From Leptospiraceae bacterium (lineage in GTDB: Bacteria; Spirochaetota; Leptospiria; Leptospirales; Leptospiraceae), in assembly GCA_017996175.1 (NCBI GenBank), contig JAGOHK010000019.1, positions 1-55,300 of the forward strand: a stretch of DNA of 55,300 bases, given 5' to 3'. The notes below the pieces were generated by a model, which saw only the letters and a list, made by a program, of their open reading frames with translations, made no database searches and was not told the DNA's origin. Below, piece after piece: positions 1 to 7,735 of this stretch. Within the stretch, counting starts at the first letter, position 1. Each line of letters begins with the position of its first letter. The position numbers and the translations under genes were made by a program.

Positions 1-67
1 TGATTAAATCCCATTCAGATTCTTTCAAATCACTCGGATATGGTTTTCTTGTTTTGTCTTTTGCCAT
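1..67 (-). CDS. IS5-type transposase, N-terminus only (runs off left edge)
   Basis: Reading leftward from an ATG at 67, the frame gives 22 residues beginning MAKDKTRKPYPSDLKESEW and continues past the edge of the window. The pattern 'YPSDLKESEWDLI' is the usual start of IS4/IS5-family transposases (the DUF4096-like N-terminal region, 'yPsdLtdaeWxli'), which cut and paste an insertion sequence using a DDE nuclease domain further downstream. That catalytic part lies outside the window, so I cannot say whether the copy is intact. The element's right end should fall between about 68 and 112, because at 113 a truncated host reading frame begins. Family assignment rests on a short but characteristic motif. 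Confidence 0.72.
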   Translation of the reverse strand, partial: MAKDKTRKPYPSDLKESEWDLI

Positions 68-112
68 ATCATATATTTCGTACAACACTGCCAAACACTT
101 GATCCCTTTTCA

Positions 113-208
113 GACACGCTCTTAGATCAAGTTTTAACAAAAGTAGATAATTTCCAATCCAAGTATTTTGATAATATAACAGAAGCAAAAAATTGGCTTA
201 AATCTTAA
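113..208 (+). pseudogene. 3' remnant of a host gene next to the insertion sequence
   Basis: The frame from 113 to the TAA at 206-208 gives 31 residues ending in YFDNITEAKNWLKS. That ending resembles the last helix of SpoIIAA-like/STAS proteins, where a phrase such as 'F.d..eAkeWL' is common. There is no plausible start codon, and the coding look begins just beyond the likely transposon end. The simplest reading is a gene whose 5' part was removed or displaced by the IS5-type element to the left. The family guess is weak because only one helix is visible; the pseudogene interpretation is an inference. Confidence 0.45.
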
Positions 209-255
209 AATGGAATTTTTACGTCAAATAAATAGTAACCACAAAGGAGCTAATC

Positions 256-699
256 ATGAAAAGCCTACTCTATGTAATCCTGTTTTCCCTAACAACCAAT
301 CTACTTTGGTCAGATCCAGTACCTGATTATAAAATTTCAGATATAAAAATAATTCCGTTCGAGTCCAAGACAGGCGAATTCCAAGAACAGGTAAAACAAA
401 ATCAGCCTGAGCCTTACTCCAACGCAATCTCGACTTCTTTTTTTGTAATTGTAGAAATCTCTGGAAAAGCCGGAAGTTATGAGTCCAAAAGAAAAGTAGA
501 AATCCAAGTTTTGGAAGGGGGACGCAAAAAAGTAAACAAAGTAGAAACAAATATGTTGCTCGGAGCTAATGGAAAATTTTTTATTCCGCTCTTACTTAGT
601 CCGCTTATTTGTAAGGATTTAAAAATTACGGCAAACGTTCTCGGTCAAACAAAAGAATCTAGTCTTACTAGAACGATTCCATTTCGCTGTGGAGAGTAG
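256..699 (+). CDS. hypothetical secreted protein
   Basis: This 147-residue protein begins with a typical signal peptide (MKSLLYVILFSLTTNLLWS, cleavage probably after residue 19). The mature part is polar and looks rich in beta strand, with two cysteines near the C-terminus (ICK and RCGE) that could form a disulphide. A good ribosome binding site (AAAGGAGC) lies 6-7 bases upstream of the ATG. It stands alone between the transposon scar and the aldolase gene. I do not recognise a family; export to the periplasm or outer membrane is the only inference I can support. Confidence 0.75.
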   Translation: MKSLLYVILFSLTTNLLWSDPVPDYKISDIKIIPFESKTGEFQEQVKQNQPEPYSNAISTSFFVIVEISGKAGSYESKRKVEIQVLEGGRKKVNKVETNMLLGANGKFFIPLLLSPLICKDLKITANVLGQTKESSLTRTIPFRCGE

Positions 700-857
700 T
701 CATTTAAAATTTCAATCCGCTTTCTAGAATTGCAGATATGATTTTTAAAATGAACCTATTTTCTTTTTTCCCAAAAAAATACTTGGCAGGGTAAGCATTT
801 GTTTTAATTTCTTACTAGAATTCGAATACGGCATGAAGAATGCCAACGAGGTAAAAA

Positions 858-2021
858 ATGTCATCTAAACCACCTGTATTAAATACATCCAGGAAATTTC
901 CAGACGGAATGGCTTGCGCACATAGTCTACTCATCCAAGCCAAAAACGGAGTAAAAGGAAATCAAAAAGGAAATCGATATGCAATTCCTGCTTACAATGT
1001 TACTACATTTCAATCTATCAACGCAGCAATTACGGCAGCAGAAATGTTAGGAGCAAGTGCAATCCTTGCTTTCTCAAACAGCGCGCTAAAATTTTTTGGA
1101 AACAACGACCAGACATTTGGAATTGAACTTGTATCTGACTATATTGCCAAATTAGCAAGACGCTCCAAGATTAAGATTGCAACACACTTAGACCACGGAG
1201 ATTATATTTCAGAAGGTGGGAGAAAAGTTGTCCAAGCCGCCGTACAGGGATTTACCTCTGTGATGGCTGACAATTCTACTGACCACAAAGCAGAAAAGGC
1301 AATGCCTCTAAGCGACAACATCGCATTAACCCGTGAAGTGGTTAACATGGCTCATCCGCTCGGACTTTCAGTGGAAGGAGAATTAGGAGTACTCGCCGGT
1401 GAAGAAGATGAAGATACTACATCACACCATAGCACTTATACTAATCCAGAAGAGTTAGAACAATTCCTAAAAGAAACTGGCGTACTCATGTTAGCCCCTA
1501 CCATTGGAACCATGCATGGTCCAAACAAAGGTAAACCAGGACAAAAAGTAAAACTCAATATCGAACTAGCTCACCAACTTTTAAAAATCGCTGATTCTAT
1601 TAACCCTGATGTTTTATTTGTAGCACACGGTGCATCTACTCTTTACTCAGAGGTAGTTGACTTCACTCTTAAAAATTTACCAGAAGGACATGCTTCGGCG
1701 CAAAAATGGAAAGACTTTGTAGGAACCGACTGGGATCAAATCGAAGGACTGATTGGGGCAGGTTTTGCTAAAATCAACACAGATACAGAAAATCGCCAAA
1801 CATTCGTTGCAGCACTTATAGGGGCAATCAAAAAAGATGCGGCTAAGATCGATATCCGCCACTACGACAAAGTAACCAGTGAAGCATTGACTCAAAGTTA
1901 TATCAAAAAATACATCATGGCGGGAAATTATGGTGTATACTACGAGCCAAAGATTGATATTAATAAGTTTAAATTTGACTTGGGTTTAGACTTAGCATCA
2001 GCAACTGGAATAGGGAAATAA
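858..2021 (+). CDS. fba: class II fructose-bisphosphate aldolase
   Basis: This cytoplasmic zinc enzyme cleaves fructose 1,6-bisphosphate to glyceraldehyde-3-phosphate and dihydroxyacetone phosphate in glycolysis, and catalyses the reverse in gluconeogenesis. The 387-residue protein carries the class II signature: THLDHG at 109-114 (D112 catalytic, H113 a zinc ligand), an acidic turn GEEDED near 180, a second histidine in TMHGPNKG, and the VAHGAS loop followed by KINTDTENR, which binds phosphate and substrate. It is slightly longer than the E. coli FbaA enzyme (359 aa), with an N-terminal extension of about 30 residues. A GAGG site lies upstream of the ATG. It is transcribed alone; the downstream gap to dapF is filled with repeats. 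Confidence 0.95.
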   Translation: MSSKPPVLNTSRKFPDGMACAHSLLIQAKNGVKGNQKGNRYAIPAYNVTTFQSINAAITAAEMLGASAILAFSNSALKFFGNNDQTFGIELVSDYIAKLARRSKIKIATHLDHGDYISEGGRKVVQAAVQGFTSVMADNSTDHKAEKAMPLSDNIALTREVVNMAHPLGLSVEGELGVLAGEEDEDTTSHHSTYTNPEELEQFLKETGVLMLAPTIGTMHGPNKGKPGQKVKLNIELAHQLLKIADSINPDVLFVAHGASTLYSEVVDFTLKNLPEGHASAQKWKDFVGTDWDQIEGLIGAGFAKINTDTENRQTFVAALIGAIKKDAAKIDIRHYDKVTSEALTQSYIKKYIMAGNYGVYYEPKIDINKFKFDLGLDLASATGIGK

Positions 2022-2030
2022 GAAAGATTA

Positions 2031-2055
2031 GCCACAGAGGCACAGAGACGCAGAG
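2031..2055 (+). repeat. CACAGAG-type interspersed repeat, left box
   Basis: A short run of near-repeated 8-mers (CCACAGAG, GCACAGAG, ACGCAGAG) lies just after the aldolase stop codon. A similar sequence in inverted orientation lies at 2201-2224 (TCTCTGAGTCTCCGTGTCGG). The two boxes flank the 72-bp palindromic doublet at 2115-2186, so the whole intergenic region looks like a nested repeat. Confidence 0.6.
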
Positions 2056-2114
2056 TTTTTTGGATAATTGGTTTTGTTTATTCGTATTCCTCATGTGAAA
2101 GAGAGATTACTTCT

Positions 2115-2186
2115 TGTCACCCCCGAAATTTTCAGTCGGGGGTCTCTAGGACTTGAGATTCCCGATTGAAAATTTCGGGAATGACA
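2115..2186. repeat. 72-bp REPIN-like palindromic doublet, copy 1
   Basis: The unit starts TGTCAC and ends ATGACA. It consists of two adjacent hairpins: left stem ACCCCCGA/TCGGGGGT, right stem ATTCCCGA/TCGGGAAT, each with a 9-base loop, and the two halves are also roughly inverted copies of each other. Three further copies of exactly 72 bp occur at 5490-5561, 33350-33421 and 46891-46962. Two longer variants lie inside the elements at 20502-20690 and 30835-31097. All copies are intergenic. Confidence 0.85.
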
Positions 2187-2273
2187 AATTGCAACCCCCT
2201 TTTCTCTGAGTCTCCGTGTCGGCGTTTACACTGAGCCTTGTCGAAGTGTGGCAAAAAATTTTAAAGGTATAAA

Positions 2274-3119
2274 TTGCAAAAGATTAAATTTACAAAAATG
2301 GAAGGCATCGGGAATGATTATGTGTATATCGATGCAACAAAGGATAATATCCGTTTAACCCCAGAACAAATTCAAAAAGTTTCGAATCGGAATTTTGGAA
2401 TCGGAAGTGATGGGGTTATTTTTATTCGTAAATCGGATAAAGCAGACTTTATGATGGATATGTACAACTCGGACGGATCTTCGTCTGAGATGTGCGGAAA
2501 TGGAATTCGTTGTGTGGGCAAATACGTATTTGACTACAAACTCACCACCTCCAAAACTCCCAAAATCGAAACCGGTAAAGGTGTTTTAGAACTAGACATG
2601 GAAACAGATTCTACAGGAAAAGTAAACCTTGTCACTGTAGATATGGGGGAACCAATTCTTATTCCAGAAAGAGTCCCTGTTTTACTTCCCGGCGAAAAAC
2701 CAATCATCGAACATGAAATCGAAATCAAAGGGTATAAGTTAAAATTCACAGCGGTTAGTATGGGTAATCCGCACGTGGTGATTTTTGTTGAAGACTCGGA
2801 TCAATTTCCTGTGACGGAGATTGGACCAATCCTCGAAACCCATTCTCTTTTTCCGAGACGCACTAATGTAGAATTTGTTTCTGTTCGGGGTAAGAATCAT
2901 TTTTACCAACGGACATGGGAGCGAGGTGCAGGGGAAACTCTGGCTTGTGGAACGGGAGCTTGTGCTGTGCATATTGCTGCAAACCTCACAGGTCGTGCAG
3001 AGCGCAAAACACGTATTGACCTCCGTGGTGGAACTTTATACATCGAATGGACAGAGAAGGGAAATGTCATTATGAAAGGTCCTGCAACTACTGTGTTTGA
3101 GGGTGAAGTGGAGATTTAA
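2274..3119 (+). CDS. dapF: diaminopimelate epimerase
   Basis: DapF converts LL- to meso-diaminopimelate, the last isomerisation before lysine and the cross-linking residue of peptidoglycan. The 281-residue product has both catalytic cysteines in their signatures: [12 protein letters not shown] (C74) and [13 protein letters not shown] (C225). It also has the opening [15 protein letters not shown] and the SMGNPHVV motif, and its length is typical of the family. I place the start at the TTG at 2274 because family members begin about seven residues before KMxGxGND and AAAGG lies about 7 bases upstream. An ATG at 2298 would cut into the conserved N-terminus. It appears monocistronic. Confidence 0.95.
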   Translation: MQKIKFTKMEGIGNDYVYIDATKDNIRLTPEQIQKVSNRNFGIGSDGVIFIRKSDKADFMMDMYNSDGSSSEMCGNGIRCVGKYVFDYKLTTSKTPKIETGKGVLELDMETDSTGKVNLVTVDMGEPILIPERVPVLLPGEKPIIEHEIEIKGYKLKFTAVSMGNPHVVIFVEDSDQFPVTEIGPILETHSLFPRRTNVEFVSVRGKNHFYQRTWERGAGETLACGTGACAVHIAANLTGRAERKTRIDLRGGTLYIEWTEKGNVIMKGPATTVFEGEVEI

Positions 3120-3269
3120 GAGACAAGTGAACAAGTTTTTTCTTTACTATAATAATCAGATTTCTAATGAGATTTAAGAATGGGCATAGAAAATATGATT
3201 AGAAATAAATTTCCTTATTCACAAAAAAAGGGTTTGGGCGATAGCCCAATAAGCCGCCGGCAGGCTAGT

Positions 3270-3315
3270 CATCATTACCCACCTTTCGGATCGAGCCGAA
3301 AGGTGGGTAATGATG
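3270..3315. repeat. perfect 20-bp inverted repeat upstream of membrane protein gene
   Basis: CATCATTACCCACCTTTCGG at 3270-3289 is repeated exactly in inverted form at 3296-3315, with a 6-base loop. It is preceded by a small GGGC-GATA-GCCC hairpin (3237-3248) and a near-palindrome around GCCGCCGGC. No T-run follows, so it is not a standard terminator. It lies 32 bp before the start codon of the next gene and could form a stable leader structure, or be an interspersed repeat. Confidence 0.7.
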
Positions 3316-3347
3316 GATTTGGATGCTTCAAATGAGGTCTTTATTAA

Positions 3348-5321
3348 ATGAGTAGGTATATCTTTTTTGGAACAGGCACTTTATTTTTTTGTATTATATC
3401 CATTTTATTTTTTAACTATGATAGATTTATTATAGGGTATGAACTGGATCCTTCTTATGTATGGGCAACTAATTATTTTGCATTCGGAGAAAATTTAATT
3501 GGAAACATTCCGATATTTTCTTATGGTCCTCTAGGTTTTTTAATTCAACCAGCGATCTATAAATATTCAATTCTTTTAGGATTTTTCTTTGAGTTATATT
3601 GTAATTTGTCTCTATTTTATTTATCAGATAAATTGTTAAATAAAAAAATACCAGTTCGCCCTTTACTAATCTTTATTATTTGTTTTGAAAGTATTTTAAT
3701 TTTTCCTATTGATCTTCGTATTGTGTTATTATGCTATTTGCTGGTTTTAGAAGCGTACAAGAATTTCAAAATTATAAAATTTCTTCATATTTTCCTACTT
3801 GTATTTGCATTGATTTTTATGAAGTCTACATTTATTTTCCTTTTATTAAGTCTATTTCCTATTTGGATTTATTTGTTTATTAAAAGAGAATTTAAAATCT
3901 CTCTTACAGTCGTTCCAATTCTTTCTTTTTTGCTAATACTTCTTGTCGTAATGGTAACTTTTAACTATTCTCTAATTGATTTTTATAATCTCTTTAGGGG
4001 TTATTTAGAATTATCCTTTGCAAATTCCTCTGCAATGACCTACGCGGATAATGGTTCTACAAAATGGACTCTCTTTTTCTTATACATTTCGTTAGCATCC
4101 TTCTTATGGATTTTTTTAAAAGAGACAACTTACCCTTTCTTCTTTCCTTCTTTTTTGATTGCTAATTTTATTTTTTTAAAATATGCAATGGCAAGATCAG
4201 ATCATGCATCTATTTTTTTCTTTCTCGGATTGGTTTTCTTCTTTATTTTTTGTATTTATGTATTTAATATTGAATCTGAAAATTGGAAATGGAAAACCTT
4301 ACTTATCTTTGGTTATTTAATTTCTCTCATTTTACTTAATTTTTTTATTTTAGGAACTCCGAGTAAGATTTATCTAAAAGAACAAATTACTGAAATAAAG
4401 AATAAACATTTAATTTTTAAACATAATGATAAAATTTCTTCCAACTCTGAAAGAAGTTCCGCTACCACTGAAAAACCGCAGAACACAGTCTTTATCAAAA
4501 ATCAATTTCTATCTTTTTTTGATTTAGTTTCTAAACAAAACCATACAAGTTTAAGAATGGATTTACTTCCAGAAGAGTTTATAAAAGAAATAGGAAATAA
4601 GTCTGTCGATATATATCCTTATGAAGTAGCCCGTGTATTATCCGCTGGTCTTAATTGGAAAAATCGACCTGTCTATCAATCCTATATTACTTCCAGTGAA
4701 TGGTTGATTGAGCAAAATATCAAATTTTTTAATGATACAAATAGAGCTCCGGAATATCTAATATTTCATTCATTAAACAAAAAACTTTTAACTATAGATA
4801 GTCGCTATCTACCACATGATGAATTGAGGACAATATTGCTTTTGCGCGATATTTATGAACCGACTATTCTTAAGGATGGTTTTTTACTTCTAAGAAAGAG
4901 AAGTGAAATAATTAAACCCGCTATATGGAAAGATGAATTAGTAATACAGTCTAATGTTATTTCTCCCCTAGTCTTTGGTAATGAAGAAATGAATCGTTTT
5001 GCAAAAGAAAGTATTTGTATCGGATCATTTCAATTAAAGAAAAGTTTGCTTGGAACGCTAAAAAGATTTTTTTACAAAGAAGAACCAATTTATATAAGTT
5101 ATGAATTTGGCGATTCAGCAAGAACCTTCCGATATATTCCTGACTTGGGAGAATCGGGATTACTCGTCTACCCATTTCTTGATTCAGCGGAGGATCTGTA
5201 TGATTTCTTTGCTAGAAAACAAAGAACCTTCCTAATTCCAAATAAAATTTCTATGCAGCTAACAAATAATAAGTCATTTTATCAAGAAAACTATACTGTG
5301 ACTGTGAAATGTGCAAAATGA
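3348..5321 (+). CDS. polytopic membrane protein, probably GT-C-type
   Basis: This is a 657-residue protein with about ten hydrophobic segments in residues 1-335, followed by a soluble domain of roughly 320 residues. The first loop reads GYELDPSYVWATNYFAFG and then FSYGPLGFL. That acidic first-loop pattern with 'YGPLG' is shared with uncharacterised multi-pass proteins that resemble GT-C glycosyltransferases, which move sugars from lipid carriers on the outer side of the cytoplasmic membrane. The gene is notably AT-rich with many Phe/Leu/Ile codons. No ribosome binding site is obvious before the ATG at 3348. The GT-C link is an inference from topology and the first-loop motif; donor and acceptor cannot be told. 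Confidence 0.7.
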   Translation: MSRYIFFGTGTLFFCIISILFFNYDRFIIGYELDPSYVWATNYFAFGENLIGNIPIFSYGPLGFLIQPAIYKYSILLGFFFELYCNLSLFYLSDKLLNKKIPVRPLLIFIICFESILIFPIDLRIVLLCYLLVLEAYKNFKIIKFLHIFLLVFALIFMKSTFIFLLLSLFPIWIYLFIKREFKISLTVVPILSFLLILLVVMVTFNYSLIDFYNLFRGYLELSFANSSAMTYADNGSTKWTLFFLYISLASFLWIFLKETTYPFFFPSFLIANFIFLKYAMARSDHASIFFFLGLVFFFIFCIYVFNIESENWKWKTLLIFGYLISLILLNFFILGTPSKIYLKEQITEIKNKHLIFKHNDKISSNSERSSATTEKPQNTVFIKNQFLSFFDLVSKQNHTSLRMDLLPEEFIKEIGNKSVDIYPYEVARVLSAGLNWKNRPVYQSYITSSEWLIEQNIKFFNDTNRAPEYLIFHSLNKKLLTIDSRYLPHDELRTILLLRDIYEPTILKDGFLLLRKRSEIIKPAIWKDELVIQSNVISPLVFGNEEMNRFAKESICIGSFQLKKSLLGTLKRFFYKEEPIYISYEFGDSARTFRYIPDLGESGLLVYPFLDSAEDLYDFFARKQRTFLIPNKISMQLTNNKSFYQENYTVTVKCAK

Positions 5322-5841
5322 AAAATTCCTTAGTGAACTTCGCGGTGAAAAATTTAATTGTAAAACCATTCAGTCTTTTCTATGAAGCACTTCGATACAG
5401 GTTGGTAGCTCTAACGATTGAAAAACCTTATCTTTTTAAAAGGTTTTTGTACAGATTAGATAAACTATAAACGAACCGGTCATCCAAAGTGTCATTCCCA
5501 AAATTTTCTGTTGGGAATCTCAACTTCTTGAGACCCCCGACAGAAAATTTCGGGGGTGACAAAGTGTTCGTCACTATAAAAAACGAGTGCGGATTACTAG
5601 TTTTGTTCTCACCACAAGAAGAACCACCGGCGAAAACACTCTCCAAGGCTAGTGACCGCCTATTACTAAATGTTTTTAAAGATTTTGTAGTAATTTTTCA
5701 AAAACTCTAATATATCTCTGCGAATACTATTTATTATCCGCAAAATTGAATAATGCAATAATTTTATTTAGATAAAAATTCTTTTTTCATTGATTCCTGA
5801 AAATATTTAATGAGCATAAAATTTATTCTGGAGAATTTTTA
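5322..5841. other. 520-bp intergenic region
   Basis: No convincing gene is present. It holds a stem-loop at about 5418-5444 (AAAAACCTT/AAGGTTTTT around a T-rich loop), which may end transcription of the membrane-protein gene, and the 72-bp palindromic doublet at 5490-5561. Short open frames here begin inside the repeat and have no ribosome binding site. Confidence 0.6.
5490..5561. repeat. 72-bp REPIN-like palindromic doublet, copy 2
   Basis: Same architecture as the copy at 2115 but with the arms swapped: left stem ATTCCCAA/TTGGGAAT, right stem ACCCCCGA/TCGGGGGT. The CAA/TTG change in the left stem is compensated on both strands of the stem, which supports a paired structure. Confidence 0.85.
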
Positions 5842-6120
5842 ATGAAAAAAAATTTATCTATATTTATAGTAATCATCCTATGTCTTATTACAACTAGTCT
5901 CTCTGCAAAATGTTATTCATTTCGTAAAACCAATGAAGTAAAAGTTTGTATGAATGGAGATTCAAATGCAGATAGAAGGAAAGCGCAAGTTATTTGCCAA
6001 CAAATGGTTGGTTTCGATTGTGGAGGTATAGGAGGATATACTGCTTCTTGCAACAAAGAAAACAATTTAAAATGTTATACCGAAGAAGGAAAGGAACGTA
6101 AAAATATAATTGTAGACTAA
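5842..6120 (+). CDS. small six-cysteine secreted protein
   Basis: A 92-residue protein with a clear signal peptide (MKKNLSIFIVIILCLITTSLSA) and a mature part of about 70 residues that contains six cysteines (KCYS, KVCM, VICQ, FDCGG, ASCN, LKCY). An even number of cysteines in an exported protein suggests up to three disulphides. The central segment DCGGIGGY is glycine-rich. GGAG lies 7-8 bases upstream of the ATG. I do not recognise the family. It is convergent with the end of the flagellar operon, with only 52 bp between stop codons. Confidence 0.72.
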   Translation: MKKNLSIFIVIILCLITTSLSAKCYSFRKTNEVKVCMNGDSNADRRKAQVICQQMVGFDCGGIGGYTASCNKENNLKCYTEEGKERKNIIVD

Positions 6121-6172
6121 CATCTATTAGCCTACAATTTCTGTTAAACTTTTTGTGAGAGGGAAGTTTTTG

Positions 6173-6811
6173 TTAATCTTGTAAAAGACTTGCATTTTCA
6201 TCTGGAACTCTGTCTGCTTCATGATCTAACCATTTATTTGTAATAACGGCTCTTCTTTTTTCATCAAAAAGCGTTAGTAGATAAGTAGTGATCGTGTTAG
6301 TTCCTTCCTCTTCTGCATCTTTGTCCATTTGTTTAAAAACATCAATAATATCTTGGTCAGGCCAGTTTACTAAAAGTTCTTTTGCTTTTTGAGGCGGCAT
6401 GTTCGCAATTTTATTTGCGAGAACTTTAATTTTATTTTCACGGCTTTCACTGTCTTTTTTACTCTTAGCCATATTTTTTTCTTTTTCTTGAATGCTTTTT
6501 TTCATTTCATTCAACTTTTCATTTTCGCCTTGAAGTTTTTCTTTTTCTTCATCGAGAGATTGGCGAATTCTTTCTATTTCGGCGATTTCTTCGTCTAATT
6601 TTTCTCTGGCTTTTTTATACTCTAACTTTTCTACCTCGGTTGGCGATTCCTTATCCCAATTTACAAGACTTGGTTTTTTGGCGAGAGCAGGAAAAATTTC
6701 ATCTGCATCAATTAATCCATAATAGTCAAAAATAAAAAAACCGACTGTTAATAAGAAAAATATTAATAATACTAAATATAAAACTCTTGCCTTGTCAGCT
6801 AACGTTCCCAT
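6173..6811 (-). CDS. flbB: FlbB-like flagellar collar/MotE-type protein
   Basis: The 212-residue protein has one membrane helix near the N-terminus (residues about 10-30), a long charged coiled coil (about 65-125, rich in E/K), and a C-terminal domain of the MgtE-N/MotE type containing ANMPPQKAKELLVNWPDQDI and later VITNKWL. In spirochetes FlbB (Borrelia BB0286) is a base component of the periplasmic flagellar collar, and its gene follows fliJ as here. The role is therefore to help organise stator units around the motor in the periplasm. Domain order and gene position both fit; the symbol is assigned by synteny and architecture. It is the last gene of the flagellar operon, starting 11 bp after the small gene before it. 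Confidence 0.8.
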   Translation of the reverse strand: MGTLADKARVLYLVLLIFFLLTVGFFIFDYYGLIDADEIFPALAKKPSLVNWDKESPTEVEKLEYKKAREKLDEEIAEIERIRQSLDEEKEKLQGENEKLNEMKKSIQEKEKNMAKSKKDSESRENKIKVLANKIANMPPQKAKELLVNWPDQDIIDVFKQMDKDAEEEGTNTITTYLLTLFDEKRRAVITNKWLDHEADRVPDENASLLQD

Positions 6812-6822
6812 TTTAATTCTCC

Positions 6823-6966
6823 TTAATTGTATTCATGTATTGCTTTGTCTAATCTAAAAACAAGGGTCTCAAGTTCAGTTACTTTATTTGAAAGTTTTAC
6901 AAGAGAATTTTGGATTTTTATATCTTTCGGATTTTTTTCTGAATTCAAATTGTATACTAAACTCAC
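6823..6966 (-). CDS. 47-aa coiled-coil protein between fliJ and flbB
   Basis: A short gene that would be missed if only ATG starts were used. I choose the GTG at 6966-6964 because a strong ribosome binding site (GAGGAAAG) lies 7 bases upstream and the fliJ stop codon is only 13 bp away. The product starts VSLVYNLNSEKN and ends in a heptad-like stretch (LVKLSNKVTELETLVFRLDKAIHEY) predicted to form a coiled coil. A longer upstream frame exists but overlaps fliJ in another frame and has no initiation signal. Its place inside the fli operon suggests a flagellar accessory role; I know of no function for it. Confidence 0.6.
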   Translation of the reverse strand: MSLVYNLNSEKNPKDIKIQNSLVKLSNKVTELETLVFRLDKAIHEYN

Positions 6967-6979
6967 AAAAGAACTTTCC

Positions 6980-7546
6980 TCATTTTTTCGGTTTAAGAGA
7001 TTCGGCATATTCCATGAGTTTTTCATACTCTGTTTTAGTTTTATCTTGATTGGGTTTAACCTTCGTAATCCTCTTTTGGATTTTAACAGTAGTTGTTCTA
7101 GTTTTTTCTTCACTTTCTTTTCTCCTACGATTGAATTCTGAGTTAGTAACTTCCTCTTCTTCTATACGTTCTTGTTTTAATAATCGATCATGGTATTCTT
7201 TCCATGCATCTCGTTTTAGGATTTCTAAAACTTCAGCATCGCGTTCAACGGCAATTACCCGCTGTCTTGCTTCATCTAAAATTCCCTGCTGCTGCAATAT
7301 TGCTTTTTGTAAGTTTTCATTTTGTATATTCAAACCTTTAATATACCCTTCCAGTAAGCGAAGAGTTTTAATTTCAGAGCCAGAATAACGAATAGTTGAA
7401 TTTTGAATGATTCGGTTGTTATCCTTAATTTCATTTTGTAACCGATTCAAATGACCAACAATAATTGATAATTTCTTAAGCTCTTCGTCTACTTTAATTT
7501 TACGAAGTTCTAAAACTGTCTCTAGATCAAACTCAAACTTCTTCAA
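6980..7546 (-). CDS. fliJ: flagellar protein FliJ
   Basis: FliJ is the coiled-coil stalk of the flagellar export ATPase; it escorts chaperones and couples FliI to the export gate. The 188-residue product begins MKKFEFDLETVLELRKI, the usual FliJ opening ('F.f.le.vL.lr...'), and is almost entirely helical coiled coil to residue 130. The tail is basic and K/R-rich (EKTRTTTVKIQKRITKV). It is longer than enterobacterial FliJ (147 aa) because of this tail. It is separated from fliI by 189 bp that hold a large inverted repeat, an interruption of an otherwise tightly packed operon. Confidence 0.85.
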   Translation of the reverse strand: MKKFEFDLETVLELRKIKVDEELKKLSIIVGHLNRLQNEIKDNNRIIQNSTIRYSGSEIKTLRLLEGYIKGLNIQNENLQKAILQQQGILDEARQRVIAVERDAEVLEILKRDAWKEYHDRLLKQERIEEEEVTNSEFNRRRKESEEKTRTTTVKIQKRITKVKPNQDKTKTEYEKLMEYAESLKPKK

Positions 7547-7583
7547 TCTGATTTACCTCTTCATGATAAGTAAAATATTTCAA

Positions 7584-7722
7584 GATTACTACCGATCGCT
7601 AACGCTAACACCGAGGACACCGATAAAAGATACGATAGTGTTTGATTATTCGTAAATTGGCTTGAATCCATATCATTTTTTATCGTTTTTTTATCGGTGT
7701 TAGCGTTAGCGATCGGTGGTTT
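7584..7722. repeat. CACCGAT-type inverted-repeat element inside the fli operon
   Basis: Perfect 24-bp arms at 7591-7614 and 7694-7717 (containing CGATCGCTAACGCTAACACC) enclose about 80 bp. The outer ends read GATTACTACCGAT and ATCGGTGG. The same end pattern (GATTACCACCGAT...ACACCGA...TAAAAGA) occurs at 47354-47519, with single-ended fragments at 49005-49040 and about 31140-31178, so this is a dispersed family. It fills the gap between fliI and fliJ. Confidence 0.8.
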
Positions 7723-7735
7723 TCTTAATTTCAAC

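Noticed and set aside
5428..5710. Short frames on both strands around the 72-bp repeat at 5490
   Set aside because: They read through the palindrome (giving mirror-image peptides on the two strands) and lack initiation signals.
7026..7113. Longer 5' extension of the small gene between fliJ and flbB
   Set aside because: It would overlap fliJ in another frame by more than 100 bp with no initiation signal; the GTG at 6966 has a strong ribosome binding site.
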